Counted from the stretch's first letter, positions 1 to 7,187 are shown. The stretch: 22,471 bases of DNA from CADEFF01 sp964569315 (GCA_964569315.1 CAZMUZ010000059.1:1-22471), one strand, 5' to 3'. Numbers and translations are program-made. The notes: generated by a model not told the origin, from the letters alone.

Positions 1-159
1 ATTCTGCGTCTCGATGTGCGTGCCACCGCCCGCGCCATAGCGCAGCTGCAGCGTCACCTGGCTGGCCTGTACGTTCCGCGGCTGGACGCCCAGCATGTTG
101 CGGAACAGCTGCATGATGTTCGTCCACTCGAAATCGGGGACCATCGTTCCGGGCTGCAT
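1..159 (-). CDS. Probable second capsid/virion protein, 3' end cut by window edge
   Basis: The first 53 codons of a gene that runs off the left edge. It starts MQPGTMVPDFEWTNIMQLF and continues with a strand-like stretch (VQASQVTLQLRYGAGGG). The ATG is set by a strong Shine-Dalgarno, GAGAGGACAGAAC, almost the same as the one before the 219-aa probable capsid protein just upstream. A 104-bp gap with a strong hairpin separates the two genes, so this one may be translated independently and abundantly. No family is recognised. The capsid role is inferred from position and RBS only. Confidence 0.6.
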   Translation of the reverse strand, partial: MQPGTMVPDFEWTNIMQLFRNMLGVQPRNVQASQVTLQLRYGAGGGTHIETQN

Positions 160-181
160 GTTCTGTCCTCTCAAAATCCAA

Positions 182-226
182 GGGCCCGGTCGACCGTCGC
201 ATGGGCGACGACGATCGACCGGGCCC
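182..226 (-). terminator. Strong hairpin between the two probable capsid genes
   Basis: Perfect 12-bp inverted repeat, GGGCCCGGTCGA at 182-193 and its complement at 215-226. Inside it is a second stem, CGTCGC/GCGACG (195-200 and 205-210), with a 4-nt loop. Read on the minus strand it lies 38 bp after the stop of the 219-aa gene and is followed by a weak T-rich stretch (TTGGATTTT), then the next gene's RBS. It could be a leaky terminator or a processing/stabilising hairpin that sets the ratio of the two products. Confidence 0.6.
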
Positions 227-263
227 GATGGGGGTTAGATCCTTGCGGGCGCGGCCCGATGGG

Positions 264-923
264 TCAGCGCGAGCCGTCGATCAGGGCCGCCTGGAACTGC
301 ATGCCCTGGACGCTGCACTCGAGGTAGCAGGCGGCGTCCAGCACGGGACGGGCAACGCCCACATCCCAGGTGTCGCGGAGCGGCGCGGCGATGAAGCCGA
401 TCAGCTCGTAGGTGTTGTCGATGACGACCGGGTTGCGCAGGCCCATCGGGGCCGAGTCGTTGACGACGCCGTTGTGCACGACCGACTGGCCGGCCTCCTG
501 CGTGAAGCCGTCGACGCCGATGCCCGGCGGGAAGTGCACCAGCGGGCCGAGGCCGATCTCGATCTTGTTGACCTTGAGGTCGAGGTAGAACGCGGTCAGG
601 ATCTTCTTGACGTCGCTGCCCACGGTCAGCACGTCGCCGCGCGAGTCCAGGATCCGGATCCCGATGCGCTCGATCGCCAGCACCTGGCCGGACGGGATCT
701 TGGCCGCGGTGTTGACGTTGGTGTCGAGCGGGGACTTCCCCTGCGGCTCGAACAGCTTGATCTGGTTGGTCCCGATCGCGCCCGCCGGGATCTTCACGGT
801 GTCATAGACACGCGCGAAGTGATACTCGCCGGTCTGATACCGCTTGCCGTCCGGGGTGGTCAGGACGGGGTTCGGCGTCAGGCTGGGATCCAGCGCGGCT
901 CGGTTGTCGTACGGGTTCGCCAT
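264..923 (-). CDS. Probable major capsid/virion structural protein (219 aa)
   Basis: A 219-aa protein beginning MANPYDNRAALDPSL. It has no signal peptide, membrane segment or catalytic motif. Alternating hydrophobic stretches (GQVLAIERIGIRIL, ILTAFYLDLKVNKIEIGLG, NTYELIGFIAAPL) suggest a largely beta protein, as a single jelly-roll capsid protein would be. The start has the strong RBS GAGAGGACAACGACG preceded by a small GC hairpin, and a strong hairpin follows the stop; both suit a highly expressed structural gene. Neighbours are a Gly/Ala-rich membrane protein upstream and another strongly initiated gene downstream. I do not recognise the family by sequence. Capsid function is inferred from size, predicted beta content, expression signals and context, and it could instead be a spike or minor coat protein. 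Confidence 0.6.
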   Translation of the reverse strand: MANPYDNRAALDPSLTPNPVLTTPDGKRYQTGEYHFARVYDTVKIPAGAIGTNQIKLFEPQGKSPLDTNVNTAAKIPSGQVLAIERIGIRILDSRGDVLTVGSDVKKILTAFYLDLKVNKIEIGLGPLVHFPPGIGVDGFTQEAGQSVVHNGVVNDSAPMGLRNPVVIDNTYELIGFIAAPLRDTWDVGVARPVLDAACYLECSVQGMQFQAALIDGSR

Positions 924-940
924 CGTCGTTGTCCTCTCGC

Positions 941-955
941 CGCCGCAAAGCGGCG
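941..955 (-). promoter_or_regulatory. GC hairpin directly upstream of the capsid-gene RBS
   Basis: CGCCGC (941-946) pairs with GCGGCG (950-955) around AAA on the plus strand (TTT in the RNA). The stem abuts the GAGAGG ribosome site of the 219-aa gene. It may stabilise the 5' end of a processed mRNA or modulate initiation. Only the sequence symmetry is seen; the role is inferred. Confidence 0.4.
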
Positions 956-974
956 TGGTTAACAGTTCTGGTTG

Positions 975-1505
975 TTACATCTTGCCAGCGCGGCTGGCGC
1001 TGACGGGGGCGCCGCCATAGGCGGTGCCGGACATGCCCTTGGCGGCCTCCACGAACGATCCGGCGACGCCGTTGGGCGTGCGGCTCGGCTGGGCCAGGCT
1101 GCCGGCCATCTTGCGATCGGCGCGCAGACGGCCGAGGAAGCGGCGGCTGCCGGCCATCTCGGCGATCGAGCCGCTCAGGCCGACCTGCACCGGGAAGGAC
1201 AGCATCTCGACCACGTCCTTGCCGATCTGGTAGGCCATGGCGCCCTGCAGGCCGGCCGCGGCCAGCGCCGACTTCTTGCGCGCGAGGGCGCCGCCGACGA
1301 GCGCGGTGAAGACGCTCGAGGCGATCCGGCCGCGGTTGCCGTCCAGCAGGACGCCCAGCGCCGGAACGGCGCCCACGAGGGCCTCGCGGCCCTTGTCGAC
1401 CCAGACGACGGCGACGCCGCCGCCCAGGCCGCCGAGGGCCGGCGGGATCGCGGCCTTCAGCGCCGACTTGCCGAACATCGAAGACAGCAGCGCGCCGACC
1501 TTCAT
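975..1505 (-). CDS. Gly/Ala-rich multi-pass membrane protein (176 aa)
   Basis: A 176-aa protein starting MKVGALLSSMFGKSALKAA. It has several hydrophobic, Gly/Ala-rich stretches (about residues 14-36, 42-55, 63-80 and 84-95) with GxxxG-type spacing, then a basic, Ser/Gly-rich tail. The start lies one base after the stop of the preceding gene, with AAGGGCAAG upstream. It sits immediately before the probable capsid gene. In membrane-containing phages, proteins of this kind occur in the internal membrane, which is the best guess here; a holin-like role is possible but less likely given its length. No family recognised. Confidence 0.55.
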   Translation of the reverse strand: MKVGALLSSMFGKSALKAAIPPALGGLGGGVAVVWVDKGREALVGAVPALGVLLDGNRGRIASSVFTALVGGALARKKSALAAAGLQGAMAYQIGKDVVEMLSFPVQVGLSGSIAEMAGSRRFLGRLRADRKMAGSLAQPSRTPNGVAGSFVEAAKGMSGTAYGGAPVSASRAGKM

Positions 1506-1506
1506 G

Positions 1507-1692
1507 TCACTTGCCCTTCTTGGGCGTGCACTTGACGATCCGGCCGCCCTTGGTGAACTTGTGGTGGGGCTTCAGCTTGCCCTTCTTGGGGCCGGACTGA
1601 AACAGACCCTTCGCCTTCGTCGTCGGGGAACACGCCATGTGCAAAGCGTGCCAGCGCACCGATTTTCCGTCAAGCGTTTTCTTGCTTACCAA
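1507..1692 (-). CDS. Very basic small protein (up to 61 aa)
   Basis: A short Lys-rich protein (MVSKKTLDGKSVRWHALH at the start, TPKKGK at the end) with few acidic residues. It overlaps the end of the transglutaminase-like gene by 7 bp if the TTG codon at 1692 is used. The start is uncertain: an in-frame ATG at about 1638 would give a roughly 43-aa product, and neither has a good RBS. The composition suits nucleic-acid binding or DNA condensation in a particle, but no motif proves it. Confidence 0.5.
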   Translation of the reverse strand: MVSKKTLDGKSVRWHALHMACSPTTKAKGLFQSGPKKGKLKPHHKFTKGGRIVKCTPKKGK

Positions 1693-2336
1693 ACCGCCCA
1701 GACCTGGCGCGCCTTGAGGTTGCCCAACTCGAGGCCGGCTTCATCGAATAGGCTTGTATCGCTCACGATGCGCTGGCCGTCCTTGCAGCTGGCCTCGATC
1801 CAGACGTGGTTCCACGTCGGCGCGCCATACTCCCAGCCCGTCACGATGTAGCAGACGATTCCGACGGCCCCGCACAGAGAGCCCATCACGGCCTGCTGCT
1901 CGTCGCAGTCGCCGAACTGCTGGCGCAGGTTGTGGCGCGGGTGCGCGTACAGGTCCAGGTCGACCGGATCGCCACCATAGCGCACGTTCCAGCGCGTGAA
2001 CCGATGGAACGCGCGCACCTCGGCGGCGTTGTCGTTGGGCGCGATGCACCAGGCCGGCGCCTGCGGTGTGCCGCACTGCTGCGACACGATCCGCCGTGCG
2101 AGGTCGATGATCGGCGGATAGTGGGCACCGGCGCGCAGGTTGTCGCGTAGGATGGCGACGCGATCGCCGATGGTGCGAACCGGGATGCGCCGCGCCGTCG
2201 CTCCGTCGTCGCCCTCGCCAAGCATCTCCAGGTCGAGCTGCGAAGCGCCGCGCAGCGCGCGCGCGGCATTCGGGAGCCCCGCGGCGCGTGCGACCTGTCC
2301 CAGACCTCGGAGTGTGCGAGCCCAGCGCGGATCCAT
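1686..2336 (-). CDS. Transglutaminase-like cysteine enzyme (216 aa)
   Basis: The C-terminal half carries the transglutaminase/papain-like triad in order: Cys144 in FGDCDEQ, His177 in WNHVWIE and Asp193 in IVSDTS. The N-terminal ~60 residues are helical and basic. The family includes peptidases, amidases and protein cross-linkers; which of these applies cannot be read from sequence. A GDCDE-type core followed by HVW is common in phage-encoded members. The gene sits between the 568-aa protein and the small basic and capsid genes, so processing or cross-linking of virion proteins, or cell-wall attack at entry, are the leading options. The ATG at 2336 lies 12 bp after the previous stop. Confidence 0.75.
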   Translation of the reverse strand: MDPRWARTLRGLGQVARAAGLPNAARALRGASQLDLEMLGEGDDGATARRIPVRTIGDRVAILRDNLRAGAHYPPIIDLARRIVSQQCGTPQAPAWCIAPNDNAAEVRAFHRFTRWNVRYGGDPVDLDLYAHPRHNLRQQFGDCDEQQAVMGSLCGAVGIVCYIVTGWEYGAPTWNHVWIEASCKDGQRIVSDTSLFDEAGLELGNLKARQVWAVW

Positions 2337-2348
2337 GCAGGAACGATA

Positions 2349-4055
2349 TCAGATCCCGGGCACCATCGACATGCGCTCGCAGAAGCTTGCGATGTTCGCG
2401 GTGAACGCCTTGACGGTGGCGTCCTTCGTCGGGCCGTCGATGAAGCCTTCCTCGCGGATCGAGTCGAGGATCTGGCCGATCAGATCGATCAGCTCCGTGC
2501 GGCCTGCCTCGCGCGCGCCCTCGTCCTCGGCCTGGTGAGCGGCCTTGCCCTTGCGCGCGATGTCCAGCAACAGCATCCCCCAGCGCCGATCGGTGCTCTT
2601 GGTCGCGAGGATCTCCAGCGCCTCGGCCGCCGCACCCACGCGCGTCTCATCGTCCTTGGCGTTGGCCAGCTCGGCGCACTTCTCCTTGAAGCCGGGCGGT
2701 GGAACGAACTTCTCATCCGGCGCGGCGGCCTTCGGCGACGCCTGGATCTTGCCCACCTCCTTGATGGCCGCGACGATGTTCGACGACAGCTTGACGAGAG
2801 CGCCGCCGCCGTCATCCTCCTTGGCGGCGCCGATCGGGATGCCCAGGGCCTTCAGGCCCTGCACCATCTCGAGTAGCTCCGACACGCCGCCGCCTTTGCG
2901 CCGGCCCTCCGAGGTCATGATCGCGATCAGCGGCTCCTGCGCCGCCTTGATGATCGCGAGCATCTCCGCGGCCTGGCCCCTCGACTTCAGCGCCTCGCCC
3001 AGCGCCTTGACCTCGGCGCGCAGCGCCTGCAGCTCTGGATCCGGAGGCGGCGGCCCCGCCATCCCGGCCACCGGCGGCGGCGGCGGATCAAACATGTCCG
3101 ACATCACGCGATGCATCTGCTTCATCTCGAACATGGCGAACATCCGGGCCATGGGATCGGGCGCCGCGCCGTCCTCTGGCGGCGCCAGCGCCGCGCGCCA
3201 GCGCGTCAGGCGCGCGATCTGCTCGTCGGGGTCCAGCGCCTTGCGGACTTCGTTGGCCACGCTGGCGGCGGCGGCCTGGGCTCCGTTCACTGCGTTCATC
3301 GATGCATCCTCCAGCGGGGGGTCGAGCTTCACATTGTAGGCGGGCCGAACGTCGCCGTTCGGCAAGATCTCGGTGAGCACGTACTCGTATGGGGCCTCGT
3401 GGTGTGGCTGCACCCAGCGGCGCAGGAAGCCCTCGATCGTCTGCGACTGCGCCACGTCGCGCTGGCTGTACTCGTTCACGTTGATCAGATCGCCCATCAC
3501 GCCGCGGCGCTGGACGACCAGCGTGCTTTGCTCGGGCAGCAGCTTGGTCAGGCGCCCCTGGCGCTGGGCGCTGGCCTGCTGCGATCGCTGGCGCATCTGG
3601 GCAACGGCGCGATCGGCGGCGCGCTTCTCGCGGGCGGCCTGGCGGGCGGCCTCGTCGACGGCCTCGCGGCTGCCCCACTCGGGGCTACCGGCAACGTCCG
3701 TCGGCGGCGCGTCGTCGGCCGGCGGAGACTCTGCCGGGCCGACCCACTTCTTGGCCACGTCCTCGAGCTTGGCCCTCCAGCGGCCCGGGGCCGGGTTGCG
3801 CAGCTCGGGGACCTGGATCCCGTTCTCGCGGGCCCAGGTCACCCACTGGCGAACCGCCGACATCGACATTTTGATCCCCGGCTCGCCCAGCCCGCTGGCC
3901 TGTAAGGCGTCGCCGAGGTCCTCCATGGCCGATGGCGGCCAGTCGAGCGGATCCGGGTGAATTTCCAGCATCTTCGCCATGGCATCGGCGTACATGTCGA
4001 CCGTGCGAGCCGATACCCTCGACTGGATCTCATTCCGCCATGGTGTCAGGTCCAC
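2349..4055 (-). CDS. Large protein with recombinase-like N-terminal helical domain (568 aa)
   Basis: The largest gene in the second unit. Residues ~1-80 (start MDLTPWRNEIQSRVSARTVD, then SMSAVRQWVTWARENGI) resemble the SAM-like core-binding domain of tyrosine recombinases, but the catalytic R..HxxR..Y domain is absent. A charged Ala/Arg/Gln-rich helical stretch (~130-170) follows, then a compact region with mixed strands (~180-250), a Pro-rich linker (runs of P near 325-345), and a long helical C-terminal part. The start is a GTG; the 39-bp gap upstream has no obvious RBS. It may be a virion-associated or DNA-binding scaffold protein. I do not recognise it as a known phage protein, and it is not a usable integrase as it stands. 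Confidence 0.55.
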   Translation of the reverse strand: MDLTPWRNEIQSRVSARTVDMYADAMAKMLEIHPDPLDWPPSAMEDLGDALQASGLGEPGIKMSMSAVRQWVTWARENGIQVPELRNPAPGRWRAKLEDVAKKWVGPAESPPADDAPPTDVAGSPEWGSREAVDEAARQAAREKRAADRAVAQMRQRSQQASAQRQGRLTKLLPEQSTLVVQRRGVMGDLINVNEYSQRDVAQSQTIEGFLRRWVQPHHEAPYEYVLTEILPNGDVRPAYNVKLDPPLEDASMNAVNGAQAAAASVANEVRKALDPDEQIARLTRWRAALAPPEDGAAPDPMARMFAMFEMKQMHRVMSDMFDPPPPPVAGMAGPPPPDPELQALRAEVKALGEALKSRGQAAEMLAIIKAAQEPLIAIMTSEGRRKGGGVSELLEMVQGLKALGIPIGAAKEDDGGGALVKLSSNIVAAIKEVGKIQASPKAAAPDEKFVPPPGFKEKCAELANAKDDETRVGAAAEALEILATKSTDRRWGMLLLDIARKGKAAHQAEDEGAREAGRTELIDLIGQILDSIREEGFIDGPTKDATVKAFTANIASFCERMSMVPGI

Positions 4056-4094
4056 GGATGGACTGTAACCAGCGACGCTGGCGAATGCAACGAC

Positions 4095-4835
4095 TTACGA
4101 GCGGCGACGGTCGGGAGCGGTCAGCAGCTTGTAAGCCAGGTATGTGAGGCCGACCGGGATCGCATTCCGCGCGGCCCATCCCAGCACGCGGAACAGGCCA
4201 GCGACGCCGCGGCCAGCGTCGCCCAGCAGGCGCAGCATGGCGGCTCCGAAGGCGCCCAGTCCGGTGGCGGCGTCGCCCAGGGCGTCTCCCAGGTCATCGG
4301 CCCAATTCCGGCCGCTGGTGAAGCCGCCGAAGATCTCCTCGATCACGGCCTTCTGGACGTTCATCAGCTTCAGCACCGCGATCGAGTCGTCCATATCCTT
4401 GGCGATCGACGCTGCGAAGCGCGCGTCAGGCATGGCGACGCGATCGGTCTTGGGGTCGACGGCCGTGATCGGCTCACCGGGCGGCGTGACCGGATCCCGC
4501 GCATAGCGCACGTTCGGCACGTAGCGCCCGAGGTTGTCGATGAAGCTGTCATGGTAGCGATCCCGGATGGCGATCCAGTCGTCGTTCCACTGACGATCGC
4601 GATCGTAGATCGACGTCGACAGGAACGAGTAGATCGCCCGATCGATGGCGTCGCGCACGCGGCGATCGGCGTCCCATACCTGTAGCATCGGCACCCGAGG
4701 GACCACGATGCTCGCGGGGATGCGGCGCGCCTCGGCGCGCACCGCCTCGGCCTGGCGGATCAGGTCGGTCAGGTCGCGCGTGGTCGCGGCGCCCAGGACG
4801 GCGCGCTGCGCGTCGCAGGGCGCGCAGCCGCTCAT
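4095..4835 (-). CDS. Protein with C-terminal amphipathic/membrane region (246 aa)
   Basis: Starts MSGCAPCDAQRAVLG (a CxxC near the N-terminus) with an ATGA overlap on the preceding gene. The first ~170 residues are soluble, helical and charged. Residues ~175-240 are Gly/Ala-rich and amphipathic (GDALGDAATGLGAFGAAML, then WAARNAIPVGLTYLAYKLL), ending in a probable single membrane helix and a basic tail. This layout suits a virion protein that inserts in a membrane, such as a vertex or entry protein, but no family was recognised. It is probably translationally coupled to the 152-aa membrane-anchored protein upstream. Confidence 0.5.
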   Translation of the reverse strand: MSGCAPCDAQRAVLGAATTRDLTDLIRQAEAVRAEARRIPASIVVPRVPMLQVWDADRRVRDAIDRAIYSFLSTSIYDRDRQWNDDWIAIRDRYHDSFIDNLGRYVPNVRYARDPVTPPGEPITAVDPKTDRVAMPDARFAASIAKDMDDSIAVLKLMNVQKAVIEEIFGGFTSGRNWADDLGDALGDAATGLGAFGAAMLRLLGDAGRGVAGLFRVLGWAARNAIPVGLTYLAYKLLTAPDRRRS

Positions 4836-5290
4836 TTGCGCAGCAGCTTCCGGCCCACCACGATCCCGGCGATCGCGGCCCCGATCTTGGCCCACCAGGG
4901 CCAGCCGCCGCCGGTGATGCCAGCGGCGCGCGGCGGCGGCGCGGCGTCCGCCTTCGGCGAGTCAAGCACCTTCTCGGCGGCTGCCACGCTGGCGTCCGGC
5001 GTGCGGCGATCGACCTCGACTGCCACCAGGTCATCAGCGGCGGCCAGGATCCCGATGATGGACGGCAGACGCGCCACGTCGGGCGGATCGATCGTCGCCT
5101 GGCGCGCGGCGTCCCAGTAGAGGCCGGCCGCGCTGGCGAGCGCGTTCGACGGGTACTTCTGGATCAGGTCGACGGTGGCATGGAACCCGGCCAGGGCGTA
5201 GTGGTACGCCTGGGCGATCGTCTGGATCTTGCTGCGCGGGACAACCGTTGCCGTCGGGCGCGGCAGGTCAGAATGCGAGTACGACACCAT
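4832..5290 (-). CDS. Tail-anchored small protein (152 aa)
   Basis: Starts MVSYSHSDLPRPTATVV. A helical soluble domain (~20-105) is followed by a Pro/Ala linker and a C-terminal hydrophobic helix (WWAKIGAAIAGIVVG) ending in basic RKLLRK, the classic form of a C-terminal membrane anchor. Its gene starts 9 bp after the M23 stop and overlaps the next gene by 4 bp. The same anchor style recurs in several proteins of this window. Function unknown. Confidence 0.5.
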   Translation of the reverse strand: MVSYSHSDLPRPTATVVPRSKIQTIAQAYHYALAGFHATVDLIQKYPSNALASAAGLYWDAARQATIDPPDVARLPSIIGILAAADDLVAVEVDRRTPDASVAAAEKVLDSPKADAAPPPRAAGITGGGWPWWAKIGAAIAGIVVGRKLLRK

Positions 5291-5299
5291 GGTCGAAGC

Positions 5300-5941
5300 C
5301 TACGCCACCAGGTAGGCGACAAGCAAGCCCGCAACGAATAGCCCGGCGCCGCCGGTGCCGCGCTGCGCGATCGGAAGGCCGGCCAGGTACGGGGCCGGAT
5401 CCAGCGCCGTCGTTGAGAAACCCAGGCCGAGGCGCCGGCCCAGGTCATGGCACTCGGTCTGTCCCGACGGCGCCCCGCGCTTCGCCAACGCGAAATGCAG
5501 GTGGCGGAAGCCCTCGGCGCCGCTCTCGCGCGTGTCCGACTCGTCGGCCCCGACCGGGCCCAGCGCGGCGGCGGCGTCGACGAGCGCGCCGCGCCGCAAT
5601 GGCGAACTGCGCAGGTGTTGGTACCAGGTGATCCAGCCGCCATCGTGCTCGAGCACAACGCCCCAGCCGCGCGAGTTGTGAGCAGACTGCAGCACGCGGC
5701 CTGGCGCCGCCGCGCACGCCATCGTGCCTGACGGGGTGACATAGCCGTGTCGGTTGCCGTTGCGGTCGACGTCGGTCGAGGCCAGCGGCGCGGAGACTGG
5801 ATCGCCCGGCTCCCATCGGTAGTCGATGTCCGCGCCCAGGTGGAGCCCGCAGCTATAGGTGTTGCGCGCGCGTGGGCCGAAGCCCGACGAGATCACCGGG
5901 CGACGGCCTTTGTACTCGTAGAGGGGCCAGCAGGCGAGCAT
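5300..5941 (-). CDS. M23 metallo-endopeptidase, membrane-anchored (213 aa)
   Basis: A peptidoglycan-cutting zinc peptidase of the M23 (lysostaphin-like) family. The ligands are visible: His34 and Asp38 in CGLHLGADI, and His149 in RHLHF with the companion His147. His109 in WYQHL is the usual third active-site His. After the domain comes a conserved CHDLGRRLGLGF...LDPAPYLAGL extension, then a C-terminal hydrophobic helix (GGAGLFVAGLLVAYLVA). It is a paralogue of the M23 gene at 19344-20000, with which it shares long stretches. The start at 5941 is the only in-frame ATG after the previous stop, with no clear RBS; a non-standard upstream start is possible. Probably acts on host cell wall during entry or lysis. 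Confidence 0.8.
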   Translation of the reverse strand: MLACWPLYEYKGRRPVISSGFGPRARNTYSCGLHLGADIDYRWEPGDPVSAPLASTDVDRNGNRHGYVTPSGTMACAAAPGRVLQSAHNSRGWGVVLEHDGGWITWYQHLRSSPLRRGALVDAAAALGPVGADESDTRESGAEGFRHLHFALAKRGAPSGQTECHDLGRRLGLGFSTTALDPAPYLAGLPIAQRGTGGAGLFVAGLLVAYLVA

Positions 5942-5966
5942 GGTTCGGATGGTAGCGCAGTCCGCG

Positions 5967-6281
5967 TCAGCGTGGGCCTCGTTTGAGTGCGTCTGCCCAA
6001 TCCTCTCCTGGCAACGCCCTGATACGTCCGCGCTGCTCGGCGGCGGCCTGCCTCGCTCTGCGACGGTGGCATACGATGCAGTCAACCATGGACCAGTCCG
6101 AGGTGTGCTTCGACCCCGACTCGCACATCCCGGCGAAGTGAACGCAATGAGGCGCGTACCACGACGATCCCCGTTCAAGCTCACGAACCATACCATTGAT
6201 TGCTGCCAGTTCCGTGCGCAACGCGAGACGCCGCTGATATAGCGACTTCAGGGTTTCAGTCCGGCCGGCTGGTAACTTCAC
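5967..6281 (-). CDS. Small Cys/His-rich protein, probable zinc binder (104 aa)
   Basis: Starts with GTG in a GTGA overlap with the lipoprotein stop. The N-terminal ~38 residues form a basic helix. Cys46, His48 and Cys53, then Cys68, Cys71 and His72 (CIVCH) could bind one or two zinc ions; the spacing and charge are HNH-like, but a full HNH catalytic motif is not clear. The C-terminus is basic (ARQAAAEQRGRIR). It could be a small HNH-type endonuclease or a DNA-binding protein. Assignment is weak. Confidence 0.5.
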   Translation of the reverse strand: MKLPAGRTETLKSLYQRRLALRTELAAINGMVRELERGSSWYAPHCVHFAGMCESGSKHTSDWSMVDCIVCHRRRARQAAAEQRGRIRALPGEDWADALKRGPR

Positions 6282-6538
6282 TGGCTGTCCTCACCAGCGG
6301 AAACGCCACTCGACCATGGCTCCGCCCGTTCGCTCTCCAGGCCATCTGGGCAGGAACAGACAACGGTGGCCGTGTCGCCGCGCACCTCGACCGTCATGGT
6401 GTGCCGCTCGTCCGGGCAGACCTCGCCGCCGGCCGCGGGCGTGAACGTCACTGGCTCGCAGGCCGGCGGCGGCTCGAGGCGCTCGTTGTCTCCGCAGGCT
6501 GCCAGCAGCAGCGCGCACAGCGTCAGCAACCTACGCAT
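6278..6538 (-). CDS. Small secreted lipoprotein (86 aa)
   Basis: Starts MRRLLTLCALLLAACGDNE: two Arg, a hydrophobic stretch and an LAAC lipobox with Cys15 as the lipidated residue. The mature part is short, with four Cys (27, 41, 61, 63) that could form disulphides. It overlaps both neighbours by a few bases. The +2 residue is Gly, which in E. coli terms permits outer-membrane sorting. In phages and plasmids such lipoproteins may act in superinfection exclusion, entry exclusion or as an outer spanin; nothing here decides. It is good evidence for a diderm host. Confidence 0.65.
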   Translation of the reverse strand: MRRLLTLCALLLAACGDNERLEPPPACEPVTFTPAAGGEVCPDERHTMTVEVRGDTATVVCSCPDGLESERAEPWSSGVSAGEDSQ

Positions 6539-6752
6539 TGGCCGCCGCCGCAACCCATACGCGATCGGTTGCTCCGCATCCGGTGCAGCGACGATTCGAC
6601 CACCATCCTGGCTGCCCAGCGACAGACATCGATCGCTCCTCGATCGGGGCCTGGAAATGATAGGTCTTTCCATCGAGCTTGATGATCGGCCCTGGCCGAC
6701 ATTTGCAGCCATCGACACCGCGATAGCCAGCTTGTTCGTGTTCATTACCCAT
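6531..6752 (-). CDS. Small Cys-rich protein (73 aa)
   Basis: Starts MGNEHEQAGYRGVDG; the ATG overlaps the previous gene's stop by 8 bp. It has CKC at 16-18 and CTGC at 56-59, which could bind zinc together, with Lys/Arg in between. No family recognised. Part of the tightly overlapping run of four small genes at the head of the second transcription unit. Confidence 0.45.
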   Translation of the reverse strand: MGNEHEQAGYRGVDGCKCRPGPIIKLDGKTYHFQAPIEERSMSVAGQPGWWSNRRCTGCGATDRVWVAAAANA

Positions 6753-7131
6753 GATCGCCCTCGTCGGTTACCTGGTCCAGTTTACCACCCGTGGCGCGCC
6801 TGCAAGCCAAGCACGTCACCACCGGAGGCGAGCCGACCAGCGGACCCTGCGTCACGTCGGCCAGCGGGGGCGCTACCTCGCACGTTCGCAGCACCGGGCC
6901 GGCCAGGACGCCCAGCACTGGCGGATCGAGGCTCGCGCGAACCGGCTCGCCGGCCTTGCACCCTTGCTCATGGTGAATTTCGCCATGTTTCACGTGGAAC
7001 GGGTGTGCGTCGCACATCACAGGCATCAGCACACCGCCGCTCTTGCCGCTCGGATCAGGCGCAAAAGCCGCATGAATCCACCGGCCGCAGGTGTCGCACA
7101 CCAGGATGATTGGCTTGAAAAGTATCGGCAT
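6745..7131 (-). CDS. Zinc-finger-type protein at head of second unit (128 aa)
   Basis: The start chosen is the ATG at 7131 because of the strong RBS AAAGGGGATCGAAG before it; an in-frame start at 7173 exists but lacks one. Cys12 and Cys15 (CDTC) with Cys40 and His43 (CDAH) form a C-x2-C / C-x2-H zinc-binding set, and a further CLAC lies near the C-terminus. The middle is Pro/Val-rich. The DNA coding residues ~44-49 (PFHVKH) carries a parS-like palindrome. It is the first gene after the regulatory gap, so a regulatory or early role is plausible but unproven. Confidence 0.5.
   Translation of the reverse strand: MPILFKPIILVCDTCGRWIHAAFAPDPSGKSGGVLMPVMCDAHPFHVKHGEIHHEQGCKAGEPVRASLDPPVLGVLAGPVLRTCEVAPPLADVTQGPLVGSPPVVTCLACRRATGGKLDQVTDEGDHG
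6986..7001. promoter_or_regulatory. parS: parS-like centromere site (TGTTTCACGTGGAACG)
   Basis: The 16-mer matches the chromosomal ParB-binding consensus tGTTtCACGTGaAACa. The central GTTtCACGTGgAAC fits the permitted T/C and A/G variants, and only the last base (G for A) is off. It is an imperfect palindrome inside the 128-aa gene. No parA or parB is present in the window, so a host ParB would be the reader. The role is inferred from the match alone. Confidence 0.6.
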
Positions 7132-7187
7132 CTTCGATCCCCTTTCTGTTTGCTCGCGTACATTGGCACGCACATTGCCTACTGTGT

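Noticed and set aside
2349..4055. 568-aa protein as a functional integrase
   Set aside because: Only the N-terminal domain resembles recombinases; the catalytic residues of either recombinase class are missing.
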